Positions 23,245 to 35,394 of a stretch of DNA of 64,000 nucleotides are shown piece by piece (position 1 is the first letter of the stretch; each line of letters begins with the position of its first letter). Location of the stretch: NCBI RefSeq assembly GCF_000283155.1, contig NW_004454210.1, positions 6,299,001-6,363,000 on the forward strand. The letters run 5' to 3'. The position numbers and the translations under genes were made by a program. Source of the stretch: Ceratotherium simum simum. Its lineage: Eukaryota > Chordata > Mammalia > Perissodactyla > Rhinocerotidae. The notes below the pieces were generated by a model. The model had not been told where the DNA came from and did no database searches. It worked only from the letters and a program-made list of their open reading frames with translations.

Positions 23245-23493
23245 TTTTTCTTTGGTAAGGAAGATTAGCCCTGAGCTAACATCTGTTGCCAATTCTCCTC
23301 TTGTTTGCTGAGGAAGATTGGCCCTGGGCTAATAGCTGTGCCCATCATCCTCTACTTTTTTTATATGTGGGAAACCTGCCACAGCATGGCTTGATCAGTA
23401 GTACGTATGTCCGCAACGGGGATTTGAACCTGTGAACCTCGGGCCGCCAAAGCAGAGCACGTGAACTTAACTGCTACACCACTGGGCCAGCCC
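23245..23493 (-). mobile_element. ERE-family SINE, diverged
   Basis: Reverse-strand copy: AGGAAGATTAGCCCTGAGCT tail units at the left, the B-box complement near GGATTTGAACCTGTGAACC, and a GGGCCAGCCC head at the right end. The target duplication CTAAATTCCCACTT (23231-23244, 23494-23507) flanks it. Sequence differences from the ERE1 copies suggest an older subfamily. Confidence 0.9.
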
Positions 23494-23507
23494 CTAAATT
23501 CCCACTT

Positions 23508-24303
23508 ATCCTGAATAAGTTCAGTGTGTGGCTTATCTTGCCGTTCCGGGCCTGCTGTGTTGAAGAGGATCTAAAAGAGAAATTCAGCTGCTTCCTCCAT
23601 CTCCACAATCATTGTATTATTCCAAGATATTTATGTGCACTGAGACTTTATTCAAAATGGGATATGGGTATGGAAGGAGGAGGATGTTTCTATCACAGTA
23701 ACATAGACCACAAATGGGGGTAGTCCCTGATCCTACAAATCTCAGAACACTCCACCACTGGGGACATTTTCCTGGACCCTTCATCCTATTCTGTACCCCA
23801 GCCTGTTACTATCCAGCTGCCTCTCTCTTTTACCCTTGACCTTCAAGATTGCTCCAGAAACCCCACATTCTTCTTATTTCCCTTGCAGTTCTCATTTTCA
23901 AAGTCTCTGGGACAGAGTCCTTGAGTCTCTGGAAAGGCAGAAGAGCATCCAGCTCAGGAATCCACCCTCCAGAGGAGGCAGTGTGGGTTTTAAGAAACTT
24001 TTTTTTTCTCTCCCCACTACAGTAATATACCAAAGAACCATTTCAACAACAGCCCCAAAAAAGGAACTTCTCAGTTGAGTTCATTTCTTAGAATGTAAAA
24101 CAGAGACATGAGCATGTAGCAGTGTTCAAATACACGTTCACTGATTGAGTTCCCCCAAGTAGATGGCGTAACTAGAGTTTTGGCACCTTGATGAAGAATT
24201 ACAACATGGAATACTGATGGAGCAGGGAAGGGCTGTGGCCGTGTTAATAGACACGAGCAGTCTCACGGTAATTCTAAATTGATGAACCAAATCTTCAATG
24301 AAG
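23508..24303. other. Non-coding, nothing recognised
   Basis: No gene or repeat family identified. Opposed short frames at 23830-24078 have no domain and lie on both strands of the same DNA. Confidence 0.5.
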
Positions 24304-24314
24304 ACTGTTTGGGG

Positions 24315-24561
24315 GAGGGGCTGGCCTGTTGGCATAGCGGTTAAGCGCGCGCGCTCAACTGTGGCAGCCCGGGGTTCGGATCCTGGGCGCGTGCCGATGT
24401 ACCGCTTGTCTAAACCATGCTTTATATGGGATGGCAGCATCCCATATAGAGGAAGATGGGCACGGATGTTAGCCCAGGGCCATTCCTCCTCAGCAAAAAG
24501 AGGAGGATTGGCGACAGATGTTAGCTCAGGGTTGATCTTCCTCACACATGCACAAAAAAAT
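24315..24561 (+). mobile_element. ERE SINE, variant body
   Basis: Head GAGGGGCTGGCCTG, then a GGTTCGGATCC B box, then GAGGAAGATGGGCAC / TTAGCCCAGGGCC and GAGGAGGATTGGCGAC / TTAGCTCAGGGTTG tail units. The 11-bp duplication ACTGTTTGGGG flanks it (24304-24314, 24562-24572). The middle of the body is replaced by a short perfect hairpin (24423-24448). Frames on both strands over this area are shadows of the SINE. Confidence 0.9.
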
Positions 24562-24572
24562 ACTGTTTGGGG

Positions 24573-26272
24573 AGATTTGGCTTGAGAGGGACTGTTTAGG
24601 GTCTGAGTGCCTTGAAAGGTGTTTCTGATGGTGGGGAAAAAAAAAAAGATTTTTTATCTAACTACAGAGTGTAGGTGCAGCATCACCAGCTCTTGGAAAA
24701 ATCTATAGGCTCCAAAGTTGTTTTCTAGAAGTGTAACTGTGATAAGAATATAATTATTCACTTTTCTATTAAATGTTATAGCAATGTACCCTTTAAGCAT
24801 AAGATACTGCTTAAAATACTTTATTTCTCATCTAACTCAAAGCTTCATTTTACAGATAAGGAAACTGAGGCCCTACGAGGCTGGTGCCCTGGGGCAGGAA
24901 AAGGGAGCTTTTCTCCTCGTCTGCCCATGTTACTGTCCCCTGGGTCTCATGCATTAATGCCTTATAGATTTATAAGAGCAAAAATGCTTTATGAATCCTG
25001 GGGAATGACAACAAGGAGAATTTTTTAAACATATGTTTAAGTATTCCATGCGCTTGATTTGATGGGAGATGTAAGAGAGCAGGGGAAAGTTGACCTATAG
25101 ATCATCGGGATAATCCAGCTGGGCCAAATAAGACAGCTTTTCATTAGCTGGGTACTTTGGCGTAGCTGGGATATTTTTATTCTGGTAATGGAGAGATAGA
25201 TACGGCCTCTGGGAACACTTCTTGGAAATTGTACTTTCTCCAGACGCTCAATTTGGGTGTGGGACAGATTGGCTTCAAGGCCAAGAGCAACAAACACTAC
25301 CACAAGCCCACTGGTCAGAAAGCTGAGGATCTTCAAAGGTCTGGAGGCTTGCCACAAGACCCTTGGGTTTTTTGTCACTGGTCTCTACAGCAACCTTAAA
25401 ATTCTTTGGATAGCAATAGCCCTCAAAGTTGATGGTCAGTAGAGCTTGCTCAGGGAGGAGTGAGCCATGGCTAGTGAGCTCTTGTAGTTAATGCCCCTCT
25501 CTGGACACTCGCTCCATCAGGCTGCAAGACAGGCATTTGACGAAAGGTAGATCATTTCCCTAATGGTTCCCTAGCACCCAGTGGGAGGTAATAGAGTTCC
25601 TCCTGCTCTGGGCTGCCGCACTTACTGGCAGAAATGGGCTGAACAGAAAATATCTGGTCCTGATAACTGGTAATCTCCACAAAGCTATCTAATATTAATT
25701 TTTATTCAATGAATCTTTTCAGAAGCACACTTGGAAATCTCAAGTTTGGAGGTGGGGAGAATGAATAAGTCAAGACAACAGAAATTTATTACATCGGCAA
25801 ATAGAAAATCAACATCAGCAATAGACATGCATTAAGGGTCCAAGCATTGGTAGAGTGGTATGGAGAGTGTAGACAGTTCCTACCCACATCTGTATAGCAG
25901 GTCTATGGAGAAACGGACTATATGCAAGTCCACAAGAAATAGACTCTCTATATGTAGCAAAATAGGCACTCACAAGATATGTCATTCTAATGTCAGAAAA
26001 TGCCATCAGATAACTGCCCTCTTTCCTGCCTGACTTTTGTATGCATCAAACCTTCACCTATGGTATATAGACACTTGCCTTAATTTGGGAAAAATCTAAA
26101 TTCCAGAATTTGTTGGAAAAGAAATGCTGTTTCCTAGTTTTAAGAATGTACTTATCTGTGTATTTCAGTAAACTCATTTGTAATTTGAATTTAAAAAGTA
26201 AGTTGTTCATCTTTAAATATGGATTTACTTGACTTTATTATACCAGCTATTTTATAATCTAATTTAAATTCT
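24573..26272. other. Non-coding, with a small MIR trace
   Basis: No gene. A MIR fragment in minus orientation is visible around 24820-24880 (TTCATTTTACAGATAAGGAA, ACTGAGGCCC). The opposed frames at 25037-25442 have no recognisable features. Confidence 0.5.
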
Positions 26273-26445
26273 TTTTTTTATTGAGGTAACATTGGATTAT
26301 GACATTATATAAATTTCAGGTGTACATCATTATATGTTGATTTCTGTGTAGATTACATCATGGTCACTACCCAAAGTCTTAACTACCATCTGTCACCATA
26401 CACACGTGCCCTATTACTCCTTTTGCCCTTCTGCCTCCCTTCTTT
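26273..26445 (-). repeat. L1 3' UTR fragment
   Basis: TTTTTTTATTGAGGTAACAT, then GACATTATATAAATTTCAGG and TGTACATCATTATATG is the 3' end of a younger L1 lineage, also seen at 35,955 and 58,690 in this window. It is on the minus strand and 5'-truncated near CTTCTGCCTCCC. Confidence 0.85.
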
Positions 26446-29439
26446 TTAATTTACTTTTCACTGATATAAAAATAGGTCTCAGCCTACTTCCTAACCTAAA
26501 ATACATCAACACCACTGAGTTTTCTACTCTTCTTCAGTACTTCATTGCGCTTCTAAATGGTTTTTATCTTTCTACTTGACTTATTTTTTCTTTCTTTTCT
26601 TGTTTGTTTTGTTTTTTTGAGAGACATCTTAAAATTGAATTGAGATGAGTTAAGTGAAGAATGTCAGAGCCAATTATGGGTTGACTGGAAATGAGAGACA
26701 GTTGAAGATTTGATAGATATGCTATAATAGGTGTTCTCCCTTACAAAGAGTATGTGTTTTTTCCAATTGTTCCCTTTATGAAAATCGTACAACTTCTATA
26801 TAATTCCCTTATTTTATAGGCAGGACCATAAGCTGAACCAAAGGACTAACTGCTTTCATCATTGTCAAGTCACTACAGATGTTCTCCTAAAAAGAGGGAA
26901 AAAGCCCTGCTGGATTGGTTTGAAGGAAAGGGTGACAACTGATTAGCTCTTGATCAGGTCTGATGGCCAAGTGTAGTAAATGTTGGGACCCAGCCTGTTG
27001 CATTAGTGAATGCCCAATAAATGAAATGGTTGCATTAATACTCTTAGGCTATTCATTGAACTCCATCACTTACCAAAAGCCTAGGGAGAAAAGACCACTG
27101 CCTGCTAAGGATCGCAAACGTTAGCACACGTGCACGTGTGCACGTGTGACCAAAACATTTTGGTCAACGAGTTCACCTAGAACAGAGCTCCTGTTTTGGG
27201 AACAAAGAATGTATTTCATTCATCTCCAAGTTTGGAGGTGTTGGATAGAGCGTGGGGCCGAGACTCAGAAGATCTGCCTCCCGTGTGGCCCTGCCAATAG
27301 CTGGGTGTGACCCTAGGTTTGGTAGAGTACACATCCCCAGGGATTGCATCTGTGACGTAGCTACTGGGAGAGGGAAGGGAGCGTTAGTGCCTGGGAGGTA
27401 GAAGCTTTTAATTCCCCCTTTTGGCTCTTGGTTTGTCAAAAAATGATGTTCTTCTTCCTGAGCCCTCCCATGTGCCTCTCTCTTTCTCACTTTCGCCACC
27501 CTCAAATCCTTCCTTTGCTATCTATAAACACAGAATTCTGAAGTGATAGGCTTTCAGGATATATTGCACTAATACATCATCAGCATTGTCATTATGATGT
27601 ATTAACACAATGCATCATCATAGACCTGTCAGAGCCATGATTTATGACTCAAAAACGTGCTGTGGTGTAGCGAGGCTTCAGGGACCCCATTGACTGAATG
27701 CTTGCTTATTTTTACACTTAAGGGCTTTGAAAGTAAGCTTCAGACTACTTTTCCGCTAAGAAGGACTAGGGGAAGACTTTGAAAAGAGGACTCCATTTCA
27801 AAACACTGGAGGGGCCAGTGGGTCACACTTAAGATATAAAGGTTTATGTTTTCCCAGACCACTTTATGTTCAGAATCAAACCTCCACACTCCAAGTCATC
27901 TGGCTCCCACTGGAAGAATCCGGCCTTTTCCACATCTTTCCACCCCTCTATTCAGAACTCCCTTAATAGTTAGATGTGTGAGGTGTGGTAGGAAAGGTAT
28001 ACATTAGAGGCTTTCTTTTACTGCCAAAAGTAGTAAGGATAGTGTTATATTTTATGAGAGTCATAAATGTGATTATGCAGGGAAAATTTGCTTGCAGGGT
28101 ACTTGGGTGCTGGCATTACACATTTTCTCTCTTTTGGAGCATTAAGTTCTTTCATAATGTCCTCGAAAAGGATTAAGCCCATATTGCATGGACAGCATTG
28201 AGCCCAGTGCTAAGAGAAAGGCAAAAGATATGGAGCCATTGTCGAGAAAGAAAAAGAAGATGTAAAGAGAATTAAAGCAAGCTAAAGGTAATATTGTATC
28301 ATTTGAGTTATAATATCCCCATGGAAATGATTGAGATGGAAGTTTCCTCAGGAAAGGCTTCTGGAAAAAGTGAGTCATGGGGCAAAGTTGGAAGGACAGA
28401 TGTTAGGGAAGAGATGAGAGGCGCCTCTGACTGCTCCCCGACTCTTGGATGACACTTCTTTGCAGAACGTACTTTTCCTTACTTGTTCACCAGAGCCTGG
28501 TTTCTTAAGAACTGAGACAATATGAAAGCTAGAGTCTGAGAACTTGGGTAGACTCAGGTTCTTCCAGCCTTCTCTGTATAGCCCACCTCTACCCTTCAAT
28601 TTGGCTAGCTAGCAGCATTATCACTTACATGAATGACAAAATCTGTAATGATCAGAATGGTAGAAAATACCTTTGGCCAAGTGTTCTCTTATTATCAGAC
28701 CCGAGGACTTGGGGCACGGCCCCAAACTTGGCAGGTCAGAGCAAATGTCACATTAAGAATATCTGTACACTATGACACACTTTTTCTTATTGCAAAATAT
28801 GCTTAATGTAATTACAGCCAGGCCTGGTTCTTCAGCCTTAATTCATCCCCACGTCTGGGGAGCCGGAAATGTAACTACTAAAGAATTCACTAACGGGAGA
28901 GGCAGGGAATTTGCCAAGAGTTTGTTAATCTGAAGGTTTATTTTTTTATCCAAATATAAAGGGAGTTTGCAAACTGATTCAGATTAAGCAGGTCAAGTTG
29001 TATATTTTATTAGCTTTAAGAATATTTTTTTAAATCCTTTTCACATTAAGAAAAGTTCATAGAGTTAGACAAGGGTGGTGGGAGTGAAGGAAGTTTGTCT
29101 GCTTAATAAAAGTTATAAGGAGAGATGTGTCAGCTGCTTAATTTCCACTTTCTGGTTTTGGCCAGAAACAGCTGCAAAATGTCTACTCCAACTCAAGTCT
29201 TTTTATGACTTTTACTAACTTATTCAAAAATGCCTTTTATTGATTTTCTGAGGAATTTCACCACAGAGATCTCCATGGAGAGAAGAAAGAACATATTTGA
29301 ACACTTTATGCCTAATTCACCAGCACAGATGAGTCAAATCTTAAAGATAATTTGGTTATTGGCTTCAGGCCTTTCTGCTGGTCTACAGAAGAGCAAAATT
29401 ACTTTGATTTCCCCCATATACCACATTATAACCATTGAA
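26446..29439. other. Non-coding, with two palindromic clusters
   Basis: No gene or repeat family recognised over most of this stretch. An E-box cluster with an adjacent palindrome is at 27123-27165 and a hairpin at 27570-27604 (listed separately). Frames at 27173-27505 (minus), 28142-28599 (minus) and 29230-29535 (plus) show no known domain. Confidence 0.45.
27123..27165. promoter_or_regulatory. Three CACGTG E-boxes beside a perfect palindrome (candidate)
   Basis: CACGTG occurs at 27127-27132, 27133-27138 and 27141-27146, inside an alternating purine-pyrimidine run. It is followed at 27148-27165 by arms GACCAAAA and TTTTGGTC separated by CA. CACGTG is the canonical site for MYC/MAX, USF and CLOCK/BMAL1-type bHLH factors. 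Whether anything binds here is unknown; mutation of a CA/TG-type simple repeat could have produced it. Confidence 0.3.
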
Positions 29440-30010
29440 GTGGCTGCCATGATTAAAATCCATCAATGGAGCCCTGCTATCCCCAAGATAATGTCTAATC
29501 TCCCTGGCATACACTCAAAGGTATTCATGAACTAGCCTTTCTTTACCCCTCCACCTGTATCCCCCACTATTTCCATGCCTTAAATTCCAGATTCTTGCCG
29601 TGATGAACTGTTGACTTCTCATACCTGGCCAGCCTTTCTCTCGTCCCCATGTCTTACGCACCTCCGTCCTTCTTGCCCTATCTTCCCACATTTTACCTGG
29701 GCTCTCTCCTCACCTTCTAGGTCTCAACTTGCCCAAAGATCCCAGGATGATCTCCTCATCACCTCAAGTCAACTAGCTGCCCCATCTGTGTGCTGTCATG
29801 TCAAAACTTGCCTGGATGACTGAGTTTCTCACGGTCCTGATCACACTGGAGTGGAATCTCATATTTGTACTTGTGTCCCTGAGCAGACAATCGGCCCTTG
29901 AGGTTCAGACTGTATCTGAATCTGTTATATCTCCCAGTTTCTAGCATGGTGCCCGGGATATTCATCCCTCATATAAATATTTGCTGAATAAATGAGCACA
30001 AATAAATGAA
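29440..30010 (+). repeat. L2 LINE, 3' part
   Basis: Worn L2: ATCAATGGAGCCCTGCTATC, TCTAATCTCCCTGGCATACA, CACCTCCGTCCTTCTTGCCC, and a 3' end with TCTAGCATGGTGCCCGGGAT and ATATTTGCTGAATAAATGAG. The plus frame at 29611-29823 lies in it. Confidence 0.65.
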
Positions 30011-31074
30011 TATTAAAATAATATATGAATTCTATGTCCTGCTGCAAACCTTGCATTGTTACATGGCTTTGTAAATATATTAAATTATTTTAAGCCCTTT
30101 ACACATTAGCAAGATCCCTTATCTTCACCCCACACAATTTGGAGCATTTGGACACAGCAAATGCTCAATAAGTACCAGAAGATTGATTGATTAATAGAAG
30201 CTCTTTGTGCCCAATGGACTAATTGACATCTTCGTTATGCAGAACCTGAGACCATGCCTAGCCTAGCTCCCGTGTTGCTGCTGTTCGTGTCATGCTGGAA
30301 CTCTCTATAACTGAAACACCAAAGTTGTTTTTTTTTTTCCCAGTTAAGCCAACTTAGACATAGGCTCCTTGGGCATTTATTGTCTTGATCAAAAATTGGT
30401 TCACCATAAGGAAGCCTTTGGTCAAGTGCAGGGTATATTTTAAGAGACCCCAAAAAGGCCCAGTTGCCCCCCTTTAACTAGCTGGCCTGAAATGTCTTAT
30501 TGGCATTTTACCATTTAAGCTTAAGGCTTTGATCTCCATAAAAATGTTGATAATCCCGACAGAGACATGCTAAGTCTGCTTGCTCACCAAGACCCTGACA
30601 TCAGCAGCATCACTCCAATGTCTCTTGAAAGTCCTTAGGTGGATTTGTGTCATGGCTAAGACACTCAGTCCCCTGGAAGGCTAGTCAACTAATCCAGTAG
30701 CAGGCAGTTGTGTCTGCAAAGCCATGACCACACAACACCATCCAGCAGAGAGCAGAATTTGGGCTGGGGGAGGATTCTCGGAGAATGCTGGACCTTTGCC
30801 CTGACTGAGTATGGTGCTCTAGAAGCCTACGAGCACCTAGGGAGCAGTCTGGGGATACTGATGCCTGGAGTAGAGTCATGGAGGCAGACCATCATAGAGG
30901 CAGACCCACATGGAGGCAGAAAGTGAAGAAAGCAGAGGGAGAAGAGAACCAAATGCAAGCTACACAAACTTTACAAATTTTCCTTTCAACTATGCCTTGA
31001 CCAGACGTGGCATTTGGAAATACAGCAATGCTCACCCTGGTAACTGCCTTCAGCTAACCTAAAGGTATCTTGGT
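30011..31074. other. Non-coding, nothing firmly recognised
   Basis: A possible short L2 tail at 30140-30190 (AAATGCTCAATAAGTACC). Opposed frames at 30685-30926 have no recognisable features. Confidence 0.5.
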
Positions 31075-31270
31075 AGCTCAGTGGAAAGAGTGAGGACATT
31101 GGAGTCAGAAGGATTCAGGCTTTCTTTAGTAATTAGGTGATCTCAGACAGGTAATCTCAAAGACTCAGTTTCTTCATCTATAAAATGGGAATTACAGTGC
31201 TTACCTTGTAACCCATTCTGAGGATTAAAAGGAATGTATGCCTGGTGTATCGTGGGTGCTTATTTAGTTT
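31075..31270 (+). repeat. MIR SINE
   Basis: Forward MIR: GTAGCTCAGTGGAAAGAGTG, ATTGGAGTCAGAAGGATTCA, GTGATCTCAGACAGGTAATC, ACTCAGTTTCTTCATCTATA and ATGGGAATTACAGTGCTTAC. Confidence 0.85.
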
Positions 31271-32044
31271 CCCTCCCCTTCAATAGGATTGCAATGCTTT
31301 TTCAGTTTGGCATTTAATTCAGAGTTATCATCAACATTGACCAACAGAATGCTCTCAGAGCCTTTTTATATATCAAGAGAGGGGAGATAGGGCATATCTA
31401 TAATTGATACCTCTTAGATTTGGAGGTGACTGTTGCCGATACTACAAAGTCAGCTCCATCTTCCTTATGTCAAAGGCATAGGCAGAAAAATGTGAAAACT
31501 CAGTCAATTAGTTGTAAGTTCTACCTCCAAATATCCAGTTATTTAGCCATGTGGGAGAAACAGTATGAGACTTGATGACTTTTTCATTTGTCTTCCACAT
31601 AGCTTGGCCTTTTAGAGGTACAGTCATCAATATAGATACCAATTTCATTTTGAGTCTTCAGGTTTTCTGTCCTCATCAGTCCAGATCATGAGCCAAATTA
31701 CTGACACACTGTTCCCTAAGGAGGTCCAGCTGTACCCCTTTGTTAATATTCTAATGAATCCTTTTTCTCTGTTTTGGAGTAGAGTTCTTTAAAAAAAGAA
31801 GATTTTAAACAAATTTAGATTTCTTTAAGCAGCAATTAATCTATTTTGCTGACTTCAGCTCTACTATTTTAAAATTCTCTGAGTGATGATATTTTTCATT
31901 AATACCACTGTTTTTAAACTCATCATATACTTTCTCAGCACGTTTGAGATGTTTCCTGCCAAATTACATATATAATTGCCAACAGTCAAACAGGTTTTTT
32001 AAGGAGTGAGTCAGAGAGAAACGAATCAAAGACTTTCAGACCTA
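31271..32044. other. Non-coding, nothing recognised
   Basis: No gene or repeat family identified. Confidence 0.5.
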
Positions 32045-32175
32045 AAGGGACCTCAGATTAGCTAGCCCAATCCTTCATTTTACAAATGAAGTTGAGACCC
32101 AGAGAGATGAAATGAGTGGCTCAAGGTCGCACAAGTGTGTTATGGCAAAACTGGGCTAGAACCTAGCTCTTCCAA
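32045..32175 (-). repeat. MIR-type SINE fragment
   Basis: CCTTCATTTTACAAATGAAG, GAGACCCAGAGAGATGAAAT and GGCTCAAGGTCGCACAAGTG follow the reversed MIR order. Confidence 0.75.
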
Positions 32176-32407
32176 GTTCAGTTTCCTTCCTCCTTTCCTT
32201 TCAGAAATCTGAAAGATTTGGAAGAAGTAGTAGCTAGCAGAGTCATGATGGGCTACTGAAGGAAACTGGGTCTTGGGGTGCACCAAGGAACCGTTGGCAG
32301 CAGGTTCAAAGAACATAGACTAGTCCTTCATTAATAAGTAATGGTGGGCTGGAAAAAGGAGTACAATCAACAATTCTAGAATTCTTACGATCTCTTGCAC
32401 TAGGCTA

Positions 32408-32635
32408 GTGGTTCACAATTAGGGGCAATTTTGTCCCCCAAGAGATATTCGCCAATGTCTTGAGAAATTTTTGGTTGTTACAACTGGGGGTGGGGGTGGG
32501 GGTGCTACTAGCATCCAGTGAGCGGAGGCCAAGGATATTGCTAAAGACTCTGCAGTGCAGAGGACAGATGCCCACAACAAATAATAACCTGGCCAAAAAT
32601 GCCCATGGTGCCAAGGTTGAGAACCCCTGGGCTAA
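32408..32635 (+). mobile_element. MER5A-type hAT-Charlie element
   Basis: It starts near TAGTGGTTCACAATTAGGGG and ends TTGAGAACCCC, the inverted ends of MER5A. Between them are GTTGTTACAACTGGGGG, GCTACTAGCATCCAGTG, GATATTGCTAAAGACTCTGC and CACAACAAATAATAACC. Non-autonomous; it encodes nothing. The opposed frames at 32405-32675 are accidental. Confidence 0.85.
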
Positions 32636-33019
32636 AGTTCTCAACTTTATCAGAACCAACATCTACTTGTTATAACCCCCTTTACTATCTGCCTACATTT
32701 ATAACTAAATATAAAGCAGAAATAAAAGTAAAATAGTTTATAAGAAAATTATCTATAATTCAGTATGTAAAATTCAGAGACAAGTACACTAGAAGGTGTT
32801 TGTACCTATTCATTAAATCACTAAGAATACCACATGTGAGGGACTGGTGGTGGTGCCAATACCGCAAAGGATTTTGCGGCCACTGACATGACTTTCTGAA
32901 ATGGTGAACAAATCTCTGTAAAGCTTTGAACAAAAAGTCAAATCTCTCACTAATTTTAGTGTCAGTACGTATTAAAACCCTGCAAAAGATACTTTGTGCT
33001 TATTTGTAAAACAGAGTAG
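32636..33019. other. Non-coding spacer between two MER5A copies
   Basis: AT-rich; nothing recognised. Confidence 0.5.
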
Positions 33020-33225
33020 GTGTCTAGTGGAGCGTCCAGAAATCCTGGAGGTCGTGGGCAATCACTCGCTCTGCAGGACTGTCCAGCACGTTGTAGGACA
33101 GGAACACCCCTGGCCCCCATCCACTAATTGCCAGTAGCACACCCCAAAGATTTGAACCGTCGAAACCCGTCAACACACATCTGTAAAATGTCTTCTGGAA
33201 GGACAGTGCTTTCCCCTTTGAACAC
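33020..33225 (-). mobile_element. MER5A-type fragment, diverged
   Basis: GCAGGACTGTCCAGCACGTT, GGAACACCCCTGGCCCCCAT and CCACTAATTGCCAGTAGCAC are the reverse-complement MER5A middle. It lies about 0.4 kb from a plus-strand MER5A copy. Ends are worn. Confidence 0.7.
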
Positions 33226-34685
33226 CACCTATTTAGATAATAACATCAACGTACATATAACATAAGTAAGTTTAATGATCAACTTGAATGTAAAGTAGCT
33301 TTGTAAAAAGTTACTTTTATGCAGTAAAAATGGAAATTGCTATGCATTCCCTTAGGTTATAATCTGAATTCTTTTGGTAGGCCCTTCTTTCGTTTTAACA
33401 GAAAGCCAAATTGACTCCGAAAACTTCTTATGCCCACCTTCTTTTTTTTTCTTTAAAAAAAGAAAAATCACATGGCACCTATTTCACAATAATAAAAAAT
33501 AGTGGCTTCTCCTATGATCTTATTTCCAAATATATACATATTTTTCTCCAAAAAGGTTTTTATTTTTAAATGAACGAACTTCAGATTTTATTCTTGATTA
33601 ATTCCACAATGCCTAGTTATGAATATGAAAAGCAAATCAAAACAAATAGCAAACAAAACCAACCACTTTCTGAAAAACTATTTCTTAGATGAGTGACGAA
33701 CATAACAATTTCTCTCCCATTAGAATAGATGAGTGTGTGTGTTCTAATAGTGAAGGGGAGAGCTGAATTTCTAGGCCACAATAAAATTTTACAACAGTGC
33801 AACCTCGGCAGTTGATTAGCTTCTGTGTCTCAAGACAAGACGTCATTTAAAAACACCAAATTGTTACTGATTCTCAAATTCTTAACTGATGTACAAATTG
33901 GAAGATTTAAGTGGTCATCTCATTGTATCTAAAGGAATGAGCTGGTGAAGGAAACTGTTTTCCAGGTCTTTTACTTATTCTTTACTAGATTGGATTTAAA
34001 TTGTACTAAAAATAAATCATTGACAACATCATAAACCATGGCGCAAACATGTATGTCTGGTCTAACATAGAGAGTGGGGCTAGGAGAGTGGTTGTGCTTG
34101 TGGGGTTTGTAGGTTATTTCTACTCATAATCTTTCACCTAAAGCCACATCAATTTTATCTGCTTTATTTGTATGCTTCCACAAGATTTTGTTCCAACAAA
34201 GGATTTCCCCATCTAAAAAAATTTGAAAACCACAGCCCTAAGGGAAATTAGGCAGCAGATGTAAAGAAATACAATATAGGTCAAATTTCATCACAACAAA
34301 TATTATTGTGACAAAAATCTCTACATAGCAAAAGATTTCTGAGCCCTAGGCAGTAACCCATTTGTCTTAAGAAATATGCAATACAACAAAATAAAAGAAT
34401 CTGGGCAATCTTTTTATTATAATGGCCGTTGACCTGTATTCCTTGCTTGGTGGAAGAATGAATCTTTAAGCTGGAATTCAGTATTGCTAGTTTCCTCTAG
34501 GTATAGCCACTTCCTCTCCAATTGGCTTGAAGTCTACCAAATTTTTATAGGGAGATAAAAAACCTGAGTGGTTAAAGGTTCTCCGTAAATCCTAAATGAT
34601 TATTATTCAACTTTGTTTCCAAGAACAAGAGAAACAATAAACACAAAAGGAATATTGAATTTCAATATGGTAGGGACAGCTGGTT
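33226..34685. other. Non-coding, AT-rich, nothing recognised
   Basis: No gene. Poly-T/poly-A stretches near 33,440-33,470 form an imperfect palindrome. Confidence 0.5.
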
Positions 34686-34689
34686 GCCA

Positions 34690-35345
34690 CCCAATGTCCA
34701 TTCTTTTCTTCCTTGTTGTCCTGAACCTGATTTTTACCTGCACACATTGACATCTGACATAGAGTCTACATTCCCTAGCCTCCCTTGATGTTAAATGTGG
34801 CTAATGAAATATAAAAATGTTTGGCTCTTCAGAGGGACCAGCCCTGTGGCATAGTGGTTAAGATTGGCGCGTTCTGCTTTGGCAGCCCGGGTTCGCAGGT
34901 TTGGGCACAGACCGACACCACTTGTCAGCCATGCTGTGGCTGCGATCCACATATAAAGTAGAGGAAGATTGGCACAGATGTTAGCTTAGGGCTAATCTTC
35001 CTCAGCAAAAAAAAAAAAAAAAGTTGTTTGGATCTTCAGAGAAAGTCACTTAAAAGGAAAAGTCTTAGCAGAAAGGAGCTGCCATCTTCCTTCTTGCTTC
35101 TAGAAGATGATTATACAGGCTAGAATTTCCATTGCCAGCTGGGAAAACTAGTTGTCCTTGAGGATGGAAGCCATGTGTTGTGAAGCAGAAAAATAGAAGA
35201 ATCTTGAGTTCCTAATGCTTTTGGAGAGCCACCAAACATCCTTGGATTGCCTATCTCTGAACTACTATTGCATGAAAAAATAAATACTTGTGTGATTTAT
35301 GCACTGTGGTTGAGATTCTGTTACTAGCAGCCAAATATAATTGAT
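34690..35345 (+). repeat. LTR-like or MER-type repeat, split by an ERE
   Basis: Pieces TACATTCCCTAGCCTCCCTT, TGTGGCTAATGAAATA, GAGCTGCCATCTTCCTTCTT, GGATTGCCTATCTCTGAACT and a 3' end GATTCTGTTACTAGCAGCCA / AATATAATTGATATAG resemble a common mammalian interspersed repeat with an LTR-like end. I do not assign the family. Confidence 0.45.
34835..35025 (+). mobile_element. ERE-family SINE, short diverged copy
   Basis: Head GGACCAGCCCTGTGGCATAG, then CCCGGGTTCGCAGG (worn B box), CCACATATAAAGTAGAGG, GAAGATTGGCACAGATGTTA and a run of about 16 A. It is flanked by GTTTGGCTCTTCAGAG (34819-34834) and GTTTGGATCTTCAGAG (35026-35041), a 16-bp duplication with one mismatch. Confidence 0.9.
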
Positions 35346-35394
35346 ATAGCCTCCCATCCTAACAGTATATCCTTCTTTCCTCTATACTTTCGGA

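Noticed and set aside
24138..24545. 135-aa minus-strand frame
   Set aside because: Most of it is the antisense of the ERE at 24,315-24,561.
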